The translations under genes and the position numbers were made by a program. DNA of 64,000 nt from Bradyrhizobium arachidis (GTDB taxonomy: Bacteria > Pseudomonadota > Alphaproteobacteria > Rhizobiales > Xanthobacteraceae): contig NZ_CP077970.1 in assembly GCF_024758505.1 (NCBI RefSeq), positions 8,184,001-8,248,000 of the forward strand, given 5' to 3'. Below, one piece after another: positions 8,795-17,210 of the stretch (positions within the stretch are counted from its first letter, which is position 1; every line of letters starts with the position of its first letter). The notes under the pieces are model-generated. The model was not told where the DNA came from, did no database searches, and was given only the letters and a program-made list of their open reading frames with translations.

Positions 8795-9760
8795 ATGGCC
8801 AATACCTATCTACGCGATCTCAGAACGAGTTTTTCCTATTACCGAAATACTTACTTTTCCAACCAACCTGACTGGTTCGAACCGCGGCCTATTAATGGCG
8901 CTGTCGTTTTCAAGAAGGAATATCGCGACTGGAACCTGCTGATCCCCCCCTGCGGAGTAGCGGATCGCCAGCGGATCGTCGGAAAAATTCCAAAATCGAA
9001 GCGGCATAAGCATTTTGGCAGTATGCAGAGTTCACAAGCCCTCGCACAATCTGTGTTTGGCACGATTGAAGTTCTGGGTCGACTGCCGTTGTTGGCAACG
9101 GTCAGGGCAGAGGACGGCAGACCAGCATTTGGCCCATCACCAGACCGATCTGATCTCGAATTCGAGAAAAGCGTGACCACGCTTGGCGAGGTGGGGGACA
9201 GGGCGACCTCTGTGGACGTTTGGTTTGAGGGCTCATACCACGTCGCAGTCGAATGCAAGCTCGCGGAGGCTGAGTTCGGAACCTGCTCGCGTACACGTTT
9301 GAAAGAAACGGATGACAAGTTCGAGGGACAATTCTGTGATGGAAGCTATGCCAAACAGCGAGGACGCCAGCGTCGATGTGCGTTAGCTGAATTGAACATC
9401 GACTATTGGGAATATACCGAAAGCGCCTTCGGTTGGGCAGCCAACATCGACCATAAGAAATGTCCTTTGAGGGACACCTACCAGATTGTTCGCAACGTTC
9501 TGGCTGCCTGTGTTACAGACGACCATCGGCTCGATGAGAACGGTGGTCACGCGCTCATACTCTATGATCAGCGTAATCCTGCGATGTTGCCTGGCGGCAG
9601 GGGAGAATCCCAATGGCGTGACGCTTACGGCGCAATTCAGACTGCTGGCACATTGAGACGACTTTCGTGGCAGTCGCTCATGGCGCAGTGGCCTACCGAT
9701 GAAGTCCTTGATTGGATGAAAGCGCGGCTTAAAGACAAATACGGGCTGCATCCCGATTAA
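8795..9760 (+). CDS. PGN_0703-family putative restriction endonuclease
   Basis: A 321-residue protein with a PD-(D/E)XK-type core: D141 in TSVDVWFEG, then E153 and K155 in HVAVECKLAEAEFG. Upstream of the core is HFGSMQSSQALAQSVFG (residues 73-89). This arrangement matches proteins annotated as PGN_0703-family putative restriction endonucleases. No methyltransferase partner is adjacent, so it may be a stand-alone nuclease or part of an unrecognised defence pair with the oxidoreductase-like gene upstream. ATG at 8795 opens the frame; the ribosome site is weak. Confidence 0.7.
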   Translation: MANTYLRDLRTSFSYYRNTYFSNQPDWFEPRPINGAVVFKKEYRDWNLLIPPCGVADRQRIVGKIPKSKRHKHFGSMQSSQALAQSVFGTIEVLGRLPLLATVRAEDGRPAFGPSPDRSDLEFEKSVTTLGEVGDRATSVDVWFEGSYHVAVECKLAEAEFGTCSRTRLKETDDKFEGQFCDGSYAKQRGRQRRCALAELNIDYWEYTESAFGWAANIDHKKCPLRDTYQIVRNVLAACVTDDHRLDENGGHALILYDQRNPAMLPGGRGESQWRDAYGAIQTAGTLRRLSWQSLMAQWPTDEVLDWMKARLKDKYGLHPD

Positions 9761-9819
9761 GAGGTTTCTAAATTGCGTGCGACCACGGCGGGTAACTGGC
9801 TCCGGCACCTCAAAGATCG

Positions 9820-10075
9820 TCCTGAAAATTCCACCAATTCGGCCACCAGACCAGCGGGTTTTCGGCGCCAATCGTATCAAACTTCCAAATTCATCAGCCC
9901 TCATCGTTGTCCCTGATTGAGCCGCGCCACGGGAGAAAATCAAGCTCGCCTTGGAATTGGAGCCTCAACAACGGCCTACACCAGGGTGATTTCGTTCTGG
10001 GCGCCTTATTTTCAGGTGTCCTGTAGGGTTGGATGGCTAGGGAAAAAGCGAACTGGCGGGCCGTGGCTTCGAATG
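9820..10075 (+). repeat. Degenerate 200-270 bp intergenic repeat, copy 2
   Basis: Shares ordered blocks with copies 1 and 3: TTCATCAGCCCTC, GCGCCACGGGAGAAAATC, GAGCCTCAACAACGGCCTAC, GGGCGCCTTATTTTCAGGTG, GGTTGGATGG and GCGAACTGGCGGGC. It lies just downstream of the PGN_0703-like gene and the Cys-rich gene cluster. Short frames inside are not conserved between copies, so it is unlikely to be coding. Confidence 0.55.
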
Positions 10076-10210
10076 GCAGAGACATGCCTTTGCGCCTGCC
10101 TCGCCCACAGTGTGGTCCGCAGAGATGCGCTGCAACAACGCTGATCCCATCTTGGTCTCGTGGCGCCAGAATACTCGCCTCCTGCGGGCCGAAATTGAAG
10201 CCTGGTTGGA

Positions 10211-10510
10211 CTACGGCTTGAACCGGTATCCGGGACAGAAGCGCTGGGTCGCCTTCGTCACGCTGATCTTGCCGTGGCAGACCTGATCGCACAGGGGTCC
10301 CAGGTCCAGCTCGGGATGTGCGTCCGTGAATGTGATCAGGTCCTTACTCTCCCCGGCCCCCGTCCTGTGCACCATAAAACATTGCGGTTGCTTCACAGAG
10401 ACCGAGCAGGCGTCGAAGATGTACGCGATCGTGTCGCAGGTGGCGGTATCATATTTCGCGGCCTGAGCCGGGCTGATCAGCAGTGCCAGTACAATTAATT
10501 GTAATTTCAT
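10211..10510 (-). CDS. Small secreted Cys-rich protein (paralogue 1)
   Basis: A 99-residue protein starting at ATG 10510, chosen because GGAGGG lies just upstream and a clear signal peptide follows (MKLQLIVLALLISPAQAA). The mature part has six cysteines, ending in LCDQVCHGKISVTKATQRFC. It is the last of three tandem paralogues on this strand that share a signal peptide, an early Cys pair and an LC..VC...A...FCP ending. The cysteines probably form disulfides in the periplasm or outside the cell. Function unknown; I recognise no family. Confidence 0.7.
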   Translation of the reverse strand: MKLQLIVLALLISPAQAAKYDTATCDTIAYIFDACSVSVKQPQCFMVHRTGAGESKDLITFTDAHPELDLGPLCDQVCHGKISVTKATQRFCPGYRFKP

Positions 10511-10547
10511 CCGGCCCTCCGTGTGCGAAATTTGAAACCTGGTTGGG

Positions 10548-10863
10548 CTAGGTCTTGCGCCACCCCGACGGGCAGAACCTGGACAGGGCCTCCGCGACGG
10601 TGAGTTGCCCGGCACAGACGCGACGGCACACGGCCTCGAACTTTCTGTGACAGCCAGTGGTCTGCGATCATCTGGCGGTACCCCTTGGCGTGGCCCGGCG
10701 GGTCGATCCAATTGCAGATGGTCTTGTTTATCCGGCTCTCGTTGCAGGTTTCGAGCATGTGCTCGACAGAGCTGCAGATCATGAACTGCCGCGACGGGGT
10801 GACGTCAGTCTCGGCAGCGGCCGGGGTGACGAGCAGCCCCAGGGCCAGAATGGCGTATTTCAT
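10548..10863 (-). pseudogene. Small secreted Cys-rich protein (paralogue 2), frameshifted
   Basis: Starts at ATG 10863 after GGAGGGTGGG with signal peptide MKYAILALGLLVTPAAAE. The reading MIADHWLSQK then leaves the family frame. The expected ending is in the next frame, FEAVCRRVCAGQLTVAEALS followed by RFCPSGWRKT, stopping at 10548. Deleting one A of AAA near 10648 gives QKFEAVC and restores the full paralogue. Without the repair the product would run on to 10507 and lose the conserved C-terminal cysteines. Either a real frameshift or a one-base error. Confidence 0.6.
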
Positions 10864-10897
10864 CCCACCCTCCATCACATTGAGAACCTGGGCCGGG

Positions 10898-11365
10898 CTA
10901 CGGCTTGGTTCGGGACGGCTTCAGTACCTTCGCGACCGGCGCTGCCAACCGGAGGGCGTCAGCAGCACTGATTTCCCCCCGCGAATAATGCCGCAGCATC
11001 GCGGCCTCGGCCTCCTGGATCACGATCTCAGCGTAGCCCGCGGGCGCGGGGCGCGGGCAGAACTTCTTCAGCGCCCGCTGCCATGTCGTCTTTTCGTGGC
11101 AAACCTGCTGGCACAGTTCGGGAAATGCGGTATCACTGAGGTGGTGGCGCTGCGTGATTACGTCGAGGTTGTCGCGGCTCCATCGTAGCCGTCTGTAGCC
11201 TACCCCGGCATCCATGCACGTGCCATCGACGGTATCATTAATGGTGTTAGCCATCTCCACGCAGTACCGGAAATACTGTTCCACGACGGCGCACTCTCGT
11301 TTGGTGTAGGTCTCGGCGACGGCCGGGGTGATGAGCAGCCACAGGACTAGGGCAACGCGATACAT
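10898..11365 (-). CDS. Secreted Cys-rich protein (paralogue 3, with C-terminal extension)
   Basis: A 155-residue protein from ATG 11365, with AAAGGAGC nine bases upstream. The signal peptide is MYRVALVLWLLITPAVAET. The core contains FPELCQQVCHEKTTWQRALK then KFCPRP, matching paralogue 1. About 45 extra residues follow (AEAAMLRHYSRGEISAADAL), helical and Ala-rich. It is the first gene of the three-gene tandem array, which is probably one transcription unit (gaps of about 35 bases). Confidence 0.7.
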   Translation of the reverse strand: MYRVALVLWLLITPAVAETYTKRECAVVEQYFRYCVEMANTINDTVDGTCMDAGVGYRRLRWSRDNLDVITQRHHLSDTAFPELCQQVCHEKTTWQRALKKFCPRPAPAGYAEIVIQEAEAAMLRHYSRGEISAADALRLAAPVAKVLKPSRTKP

Positions 11366-11489
11366 GAAAAAGCTCCTTTCAAATGAATGACCTAATGAGA
11401 GAAGATTAGCGAGTGCACGCCGTCAGTAAAGAGGACCAGACTAGGTCCAGAGGCCTCGCCGCTCACGATGTCGCAAGGCGACGCACTAC

Positions 11490-11765
11490 AAATTCGTCTC
11501 CAAAATTCCCGTCAATTTCGGGCATGATGAACGCCGTTTCCGAGCCCGGATCGCCTCAGCGTGCAAATTCATCAGCCTCTCGGCGCTATGGCTAATTGGC
11601 TGCGCCACAGGAGAAAATCCGCCCCGTCTTGGAAGTTGAGCCCTCAACAGCGCCTACACCAAGGTGATCTCGTCCTGGCCGCCTTATTTTCAAATGGCGG
11701 TAGGATTGGATGGCTGAATGTATCGCGAGCTGGCGGGCTCTGGCTTGGTCTGGCAAAGGTATGCC
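11490..11765 (+). repeat. Degenerate 200-270 bp intergenic repeat, copy 3
   Basis: The fullest copy: CGTCTCCAAAATTCCCGTCA, TTCATCAGCCTCTC, CGCCACAGGAGAAAATCCGC, TTGAGCCCTCAACAGCGCC, GCCTTATTTTCAAATGGCGG, GGATTGGATGG and GCTGGCGGGCTCTGG. It sits between the Cys-rich cluster and the hsdS/tRNA junction. Confidence 0.55.
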
Positions 11766-11804
11766 ATTTGTGCATTTGATATACACACCTCAGCAGATTT
11801 TCCC

Positions 11805-11899
11805 TGCTTCCTGTGGTGATCCTCGGAGCCTATGACGACCTAATGGAGGTGAACCGGCGGCGGATCGCACTCCTGGAGGAAATGGCGCGGCGGCTACCC
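11805..11899 (+). pseudogene. hsdS fragment (type I restriction specificity subunit)
   Basis: A plus-strand frame encodes ILGAYDDLMEVNRRRIALL followed by EEMARRL, the conserved helical segment of many HsdS subunits. It is cut directly at the attachment-like repeat (11904) and no start or remaining domains are present. The fragment indicates that a type I restriction locus once lay here and was broken at the integration junction. Confidence 0.65.
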
Positions 11900-11903
11900 G
11901 AAA

Positions 11904-11923
11904 CGTGGCGGAGAGAGTGGGAG
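11904..11923 (+). repeat. Attachment-site-like direct repeat, copy 2
   Basis: The same 20 bases as at 1979-1998. Here the match continues into a recognisable tRNA T-arm, so this is the tRNA-proximal site. Confidence 0.55.
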
Positions 11924-11933
11924 TCGAACCCAC
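11906..11933 (-). pseudogene. tRNA-Ser 3' fragment
   Basis: On the minus strand the sequence reads GTGGG, loop TTCGACT, CCCAC (a perfect 5-bp T-arm), then TCTCTCC, G and CCA. That is the 3' end of a tRNA-Ser. No matching GGAGAGA 5' acceptor strand appears within 100 bases, so the gene is incomplete, as often left when an element integrates into a tRNA gene. Confidence 0.65.
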
Positions 11934-12162
11934 GATCGTGGTGCTGAACCAGTAAGTAGCCGGCGGCCGCCAGGCTCGGACCGCGCGCAACGGCTCTGCG
12001 AAAGAACCAAGCCGGTGCTTCAGGTCAGCCGACCACTCACAAAGGTCTGGTGGAAGTTCCATCATGCAGCAAGGCGAACTGACCCAAGCTGAACAGAGGC
12101 AACATGAGCAAATTCAGAAACAAGCGATTGGCCGAGGGACGTCGAGTCGGCGAGCAACTCTA

Positions 12163-13699
12163 GTCCGCCGTGAAGAACGCGGACGATCGCTGATTTAAGC
12201 GATCTTTTGTGCCAGGACGGTTTGAGCCAACGCCCGGATGATGACTCGCAAAAGCTCTGCGATCCATCGCAGGAGCAGGCCGATGTTGTAGCCGGCAGCG
12301 GCGAGGACGGCGTTGATGCGGTCGCCGAGGCGGCCCTTGAGATAGTTGCGATCCATGCGGTGCTCGGCCTTGACATGGCCGATGACGGGCTCGACAGCCG
12401 CACGACGCTTCATCTCGCGCCGGATGGAAGCGGTGACGCGGCGAACCTGACCAGAGATCCAGACCCTGAACCGATGCGGGTGGTTGTGACCGCGATACCC
12501 TTTGTCGACGTGGATGCGGCGAGCCTCCACGCCGGTGAGCTTCTCCATGTCGGCGATCACGGGGCCAAGCGTGTGGCCGTCGATGATTGCCGTGCAGGGC
12601 CTTGGTATGGAGCACGAACTGTCCGCCCTGCGGAGACGTTACGGGGGTGGCGATACTGACCTTGCAGCCGAACTCGTAAGGCGCGCGGGCTTTCCCCTTG
12701 CCGATGCACTCGACCTCCGGCGCATGTAATGCATAGACCTTGGGGCCGCGCTGATGCTGATCCTGGCTGCGCACCTGCTGCGCTAAACCGAGCAGCGGGC
12801 CGGAGCGAGCTTCCAGCACCGCATCGCCATCAATCTTGCGGCGAATGTCGCGGATGATCCGGCCAAGCCGTGTCCGTAGGAACTTGAGCTGGCGCCGGGC
12901 GCGTTTGAACTGGTGGGCGTGGGTATAGCGGCCGACCATGATGGCGGCGCGCTTGGCCAGGCGCAGATAGCTCTGGCGCAGCGGCACACGGTTGCGCTTG
13001 GCGAGCCCGACGAGCTTGATGATGGCCCGATGCATCAGCCGCGCGTCGGTCGGATGCGCAACGGCCTTGGGCTGGACCGTAGTATCGACCACCACCCGCT
13101 CCAGGTCGTTTGGACCAATGGCGCCAGTCTTGTGCGCCACCGACAGACTTTCCTGGATCAGCGCGACGAGCTGCTCCTCGCCGAGCCGCTGGCGCCAACG
13201 CGTCATCGACGATCGATCGAACGGCAAACGGTGGCAAAAGCTCAACTCGCCACAGAAGTATTGGTAGTAGGGATTCTCGATCCAGCGGGCGCACAGCACC
13301 TCATCTGACAGATTGTGCGTGTGCTTCAGGATGAACAGGCCGGCGACAAGCCGCGTCGGCAGGCCAGGCTGCCCCGGACCGATCTGGCACACCGAACCAA
13401 AACGGTCATCCAGAAACTTCCAGTCGATCAGCGCCGCCAACTGCACCAGCGGGTGGCCCATGTCGATGATTTGATCAAGCGCCGGAAGCAACAGGTCCTT
13501 CTGGCGATCGTCCCGCGGTTTGCTCATCGCCGTTCCCAATGCCGATGACCCGCCGCAAGGGAATCACGAATCGCTCGAAAGCAAAATCCCAAAACGCAAG
13601 AAAGCGCGGCCCAACACCCAGCTTTCCTGCAAAAACGAATACTTTATCGAGACAACTTCCGTCTATCTCTCAGGCCGATCGGAATTCTTCACGGGCGAC
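12163..13699 (-). mobile_element. IS5-like insertion sequence with visible ends
   Basis: The left end GTCCGCCGTGAAGAA (from 12163) and the right end GTCGCCCGTGAAGAA (minus strand, from 13699) form near-perfect inverted repeats. ACTCTA flanks both sides (12157-12162 and 13700-13705), a six-base direct repeat that contains the target duplication. The element is 1537 bp and carries one transposase gene, frameshifted as written. Confidence 0.75.
12195..13527 (-). pseudogene. IS5/IS1182-like transposase, frameshifted
   Basis: The N-terminal part starts MSKPRDDRQKDLLLPALDQI at 13527 and includes a DUF772-like region (PGLPTRLVAGLFILKHTH) and the first catalytic segment ERVVVDTTVQPKAVAHPTD. After HTKALHGN near 12585 the frame is lost. 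The other frame continues HTLGPVIADMEKLTGVEA, HVDKGYRGH and AAVEPVIGHVKAEHRM to a stop at 12195. The break looks like a loss of two bases rather than a homopolymer change, so it is probably a genuine inactivating mutation. Confidence 0.75.
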
Positions 13700-13774
13700 A
13701 CTCTACCCCCAACCAAGTCTCGGCAACTTCCAGCGATTGGCTCCTACAGCAGACTGATAAGCTTTCGTATGAAA

Positions 13775-13841
13775 CCTTATCAGTTCGCCCAGTGACTCCG
13801 ATTGTCTGAAAACGTTATCAGTGAACCAACTGACTCCGTTT
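13775..13841 (+). repeat. 38-bp-period motif pair, locus A
   Basis: Two copies of a 29-bp motif, CCTTATCAGTTC...CAGTGACTCCG (from 13775) and CGTTATCAGTGA...AACTGACTCCG (from 13813), start 38 bases apart. The same paired arrangement recurs at 54258 and 59874 in the same orientation. The centre is partly palindromic (CAGTT...AACTG), suggesting binding of a dimeric recombinase. Confidence 0.7.
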
Positions 13842-14236
13842 CTGCGAAGTACTTATCGGCACGTCGAACAAGATTTTATTTTGCTGCAGCTTTCGGATCC
13901 AGCGCGCGGAGCCAACCATCACACGAACGTTAAAGTCTTCAATTGCTTTCTTTCCGGCTCCGCCGGGCCTTTCGGGCCTGCCCCGGCCTTGTCCGCGCAC
14001 CTCAAAACGGCTGTAACGTCTGCCGACCACACCAATTTCTTCTGCGGCGCCAGCTCGGCGATCCGACTAAAGGTGCTGCATCCTTTCAAAACGGCACAGC
14101 TCTTCGGCCCGCCCGGGCTGGTCCCACCGCGCTCGGTTCGCCGGCATCCGAAGCCCGACCACATCGAGCGCTTGCCAGTCGGCTCCCCGTTCGCGCTGCA
14201 GCAATCGCGCAGCCTTGTGGTCTCACAACGGCCCGG
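13842..14236. other. Gene-free stretch after motif locus A
   Basis: High-GC sequence with several short overlapping frames on both strands, none with a ribosome site or a recognisable pattern. I do not call a gene. Confidence 0.4.
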
Positions 14237-14938
14237 CTAAAGGCCAATGTTCAACCGCCTTGCAGTCTGGGGGCCCACCTGTCCGTCAACCACGAGTCCT
14301 TTGACTGCCTGGAAAGCGGCGACCGCTGCGACTGTAAGGTCGCTGTACTCGCCGTTGATGGGACCCGGGTTGAAACCAAGTCCTTTCAAGGTGCGCTGAA
14401 TGTCGCGAATGACGGATGCCTTCATGTTCGGTTGTCCCAGAGCGTAAAGCTCGCTTGGCTTCTCAAGCTCGAGATCCTCGCCCGGAGAGCCATACGTAAA
14501 CTTCGGCAGAAGGATTCCCGTATCCCAATTGCGGCCCGATACCTTACCCTCACGGACTCCATAGGCCGTCCCCATCGCCTCAACGGTGCCGCCCTCACCA
14601 TCACATACGACGATATGACCCATCATGCCTGGTCCAGGCGGATAACGAAGAAGAATGCCTCCAACCGTTGAGGCCGCCTGCTTCACGGCGACGCGCTTTC
14701 CGAGCCGCTGTGAATCGGCCTTCCAGGCGCCCGTGTATGCCTCAACCGTTGCGGGATTCCCGTTGTCATCAACGCAACCGTAGAGGAAGCCGCCAACCTG
14801 ATAGACCAGCCAGGACATGAACTCCGCGCAATCCCACGGGCCGTGCCAGTTCTTGTTGTTCTTGGGCACGCAGACATTGACGTACCTCTCGCCGATACGC
14901 GTCCGGGCCAGCCGGAGCATTTTCTCGCCGTCCGTCAT
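14237..14938 (-). CDS. NlpC/P60-like peptidoglycan hydrolase with peptidoglycan-binding domain
   Basis: A 233-residue protein. The N-terminal half is a Cys-His amidase/peptidase-type fold: Cys37 in WDCAEFMSWL and His108 in GMMGHIVVCDGEG. The C-terminal 60 residues are a peptidoglycan-binding repeat (VIRDIQRTLKGLGFNPGPI, then VAAFQAVKGLVVDGQVGP). There is no signal peptide, which fits a phage-type endolysin or an enzyme exported by another route. The ATG at 14938 follows a weak A/G-rich site. It leads a run of minus-strand genes for wall-active or secreted proteins up to 19 kb. Confidence 0.75.
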   Translation of the reverse strand: MTDGEKMLRLARTRIGERYVNVCVPKNNKNWHGPWDCAEFMSWLVYQVGGFLYGCVDDNGNPATVEAYTGAWKADSQRLGKRVAVKQAASTVGGILLRYPPGPGMMGHIVVCDGEGGTVEAMGTAYGVREGKVSGRNWDTGILLPKFTYGSPGEDLELEKPSELYALGQPNMKASVIRDIQRTLKGLGFNPGPINGEYSDLTVAAVAAFQAVKGLVVDGQVGPQTARRLNIGL

Positions 14939-15037
14939 GCGATTTTCTCCTCAAATGAACCGTTCGACTACGTTTGCGGAAAATTCCTTGGCTCCGCTCG
15001 CCGCGTCTTGAGGATAAGTCCGGCGCAGCTCGCTCTT

Positions 15038-15826
15038 CTAGCGCGGTAAGCGCCAGACCGCATGCTGGCCCGCGATAGGCCCTTGGAAACATACCATTTG
15101 CTGTTGTTTCGCCGTGATCGAGAGTGATTCAATGGGCTTGAAATTGCGTATTTGTGCGAGGGACCGCTCCCTTGCCTTCTCCTCCAACGGCGTTGCGGTC
15201 GTGATCCAGTAGGTGACGGCCTCCTCGGCGCTCAATCCACAGAACTGACGAAGGGCGATGGCAGATGAAACCCCGGAAGCATGGTAGCCATTCCAGCAGT
15301 GAACCAGGATGGGTTCGTGATTGCCGCTCACGATCCTGTCGCGAATGGCGGTCAGAAACGTTTTTCGACCATGATCGGAATATTGAGGATGCAAAGCGCT
15401 GTAATTAAAGACGTTGGTCGTGCCATTTCGTTCACACTGCGTAGGCGCAGGCTTAAACCCGGAAGCACCATAGACATAGTATGCTTGTGAAAATCCTTCC
15501 TGACATAGGTTAGTGAGCCCCTCTTCGGGAAGAGGCCCGTTGTTTGGCAGCTGTGGTTTTCCATAGGCTGCGCGGTACGAATTATTAGCGCCTGCGCGAT
15601 ACAGGATACCGGGAAGGACTGCGCGGAAATTGCGCACTCCCCATAGGTCCGGCTTTCCCTGGCCATGATCGTCGACGGCGCTTTCGTAAAGCGTTGTGAG
15701 CGCATACCGTGCTTGGAAAGCCTCAACCGACTTCTGAAGGCTTTCATCATGATTTGCGGGTTCATCGGCGCGGCTAAGCGTTGCCGCGCAAAGAATCAAC
15801 GACGCTAGATAAATTCTCCGCGTCAT
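15038..15826 (-). CDS. Secreted tyrosine-phosphatase-like protein with atypical active site
   Basis: A 262-residue protein with signal peptide MTRRIYLASLILCAATLSRA. The ATG at 15826 overlaps the TGA of the upstream gene as ATGA, so translation is probably coupled. The region LVHCWNGYHASGVSSAIALR resembles the phosphatase loop: strand, HC, glycine, then a helix. However, the canonical CX5R needs Arg six residues after Cys177 and here that residue is Ala183. It may be a distinct subfamily or an inactive relative. An upstream segment AVLPGILYRAGANN fits the usual PTP/DSP entry region. Periplasmic or secreted; substrate unknown. Confidence 0.6.
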   Translation of the reverse strand: MTRRIYLASLILCAATLSRADEPANHDESLQKSVEAFQARYALTTLYESAVDDHGQGKPDLWGVRNFRAVLPGILYRAGANNSYRAAYGKPQLPNNGPLPEEGLTNLCQEGFSQAYYVYGASGFKPAPTQCERNGTTNVFNYSALHPQYSDHGRKTFLTAIRDRIVSGNHEPILVHCWNGYHASGVSSAIALRQFCGLSAEEAVTYWITTATPLEEKARERSLAQIRNFKPIESLSITAKQQQMVCFQGPIAGQHAVWRLPR

Positions 15827-16734
15827 CGGCTCCAATCCGCAACGCATTGTTCGACCGCAGACGCGGTGGGATGAACCGTGCCCCCACGCTCATCCTTGGG
15901 AAACACGGCTCTGATGGATGCAACTCTGCTGAGCGAGCCTCTCAGTGAGCCGCGGCATGTCCCCTTTACGTATTGGTCGAGCATGCAATTGACCATGTCC
16001 CATTCGTCCGCCTTCGCTTTGCAGGCCTCCTTCCACACGACAGGCTGGCAGCTTTGGGTGCGCCTGAGGTTGTTTGCGACCACCGCCATGGCGGTGTTTC
16101 CAAACTCAGTCTTGAGACCGAGCGAGGCATAACGGGCGAGCCGCAGCTCATACTCCGCGAGCGCGTAGTCCATCTGCGCTTTACGAAATTCAACCGTCTT
16201 CAAAGCAGCGGCGAATGCCGACCGGAAATCTGGCTTGCACATCAACTCCGCCTGTTGGTTGGCCCGGCAGGTCCATTCCCGATCAAGGCATCCGTCTTTC
16301 GTCGGCAGGTTAAGCTTGTCGAATTGCGCGGCAAACGATGCAGGGCCGCGCTGTTGATAGGCCTTGAGCAGGCCCGGGAGGTTCGACGACGTCCAATCAA
16401 GGATGCCAAATGTCATGCCGTCGAGCCCAAAATAGCCATCAAAGTGCTTTTCCTGACATTGGCCCGACACCGCTTTCAGGAATTTTCCAAACCCGCCCGC
16501 ATTAGCACACGAAGCGATCTCCCTGCAGATCTGGTCGGGAGCATGCCCGTTGGTATTCGGCCCGCATGGCGTCGTCCAAACCCTTTGCCCCGCACTATTC
16601 GGATCAAACCGCAACTTTCCGGCGGGTGGCGTTTGCCGGCATTGGTTGGCGCTCGGACAGAACTGTGCCGCGGCGGAGCCGGCGGCCATAACCTGAATAA
16701 ATAGAGCTGTCAGGACGGTAAGCAACAGCTGCAT
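15823..16734 (-). CDS. Secreted Cys-rich hypothetical protein, possible glycan hydrolase
   Basis: A 303-residue protein with signal peptide ending GSAAAQFCPSANQ. It contains ten or more cysteines, suggesting disulfides. The segment HFDGYFGLDGMTFGILDWTS resembles the entry to the active site of lysozyme or chitosanase-like enzymes, but I cannot assign a family. A helical middle region (FRKAQMDYALAEYELRLAR) follows. It is coupled to the phosphatase-like gene downstream by a 4-base overlap, so the two products probably act in the same place. Confidence 0.6.
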   Translation of the reverse strand: MQLLLTVLTALFIQVMAAGSAAAQFCPSANQCRQTPPAGKLRFDPNSAGQRVWTTPCGPNTNGHAPDQICREIASCANAGGFGKFLKAVSGQCQEKHFDGYFGLDGMTFGILDWTSSNLPGLLKAYQQRGPASFAAQFDKLNLPTKDGCLDREWTCRANQQAELMCKPDFRSAFAAALKTVEFRKAQMDYALAEYELRLARYASLGLKTEFGNTAMAVVANNLRRTQSCQPVVWKEACKAKADEWDMVNCMLDQYVKGTCRGSLRGSLSRVASIRAVFPKDERGGTVHPTASAVEQCVADWSR

Positions 16735-16829
16735 GCAATTCTTTCCAAGCCAGATTTTCCAACGGGCGGCAAAGCCCCGAATGTCGCAGCATTTAGCGAG
16801 GTATCACTTATGAGCCAGGCAGCTCTGCT

Positions 16830-17210
16830 TCAGACAGTCCCGATCCAAAAGCTGTGATCAGAAATACCGTCAATCTGAGTCCCGTTTTGGTTGCGGAATA
16901 TGGCGACTGGCGTTCGATTTAATGTCGTGACAATCGTGAGCTTCACGCCGTGAACCTCGAACTTGGCCGAAGCATCAGTACTCCCGTTCAGCGTGACCTC
17001 ACATGAACCAGAAGCCGCAGCTGGACTGCCGTCGTTGAGTCGGATGCGGATCGTGACAGTGCCGGCTTGTCCGAATGCTTGGTAAGAACCTACAAAGTCT
17101 ACTTCGCGGTCATTGAGAACGGTGAAGGTGCCAGATCCCACCTGAAAGAAGCCAACATAAATCCTCAAAACGCCACTATGGTTTCCGAAGTAGAGACTGA
17201 GTTTTGCCAT
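16830..17210 (-). CDS. Small beta-rich hypothetical protein
   Basis: A 126-residue protein without signal peptide, made mostly of alternating hydrophobic strands with many Gly, Thr and Ser residues (GTFTVLNDREVDFVGSYQAF; TVTIRIRLNDGSPAAAS). This suggests a small beta-sandwich or lipocalin-like fold. Family not recognised. It lies upstream of the secreted protein gene at 15823 with a 95-base gap. Confidence 0.5.
   Translation of the reverse strand: MAKLSLYFGNHSGVLRIYVGFFQVGSGTFTVLNDREVDFVGSYQAFGQAGTVTIRIRLNDGSPAAASGSCEVTLNGSTDASAKFEVHGVKLTIVTTLNRTPVAIFRNQNGTQIDGISDHSFWIGTV

Noticed and set aside
13821..14240. Overlapping frames on both strands between motif locus A and the endolysin-like gene
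   Set aside because: Neither strand shows a start signal or known motif; composition alone is not enough.
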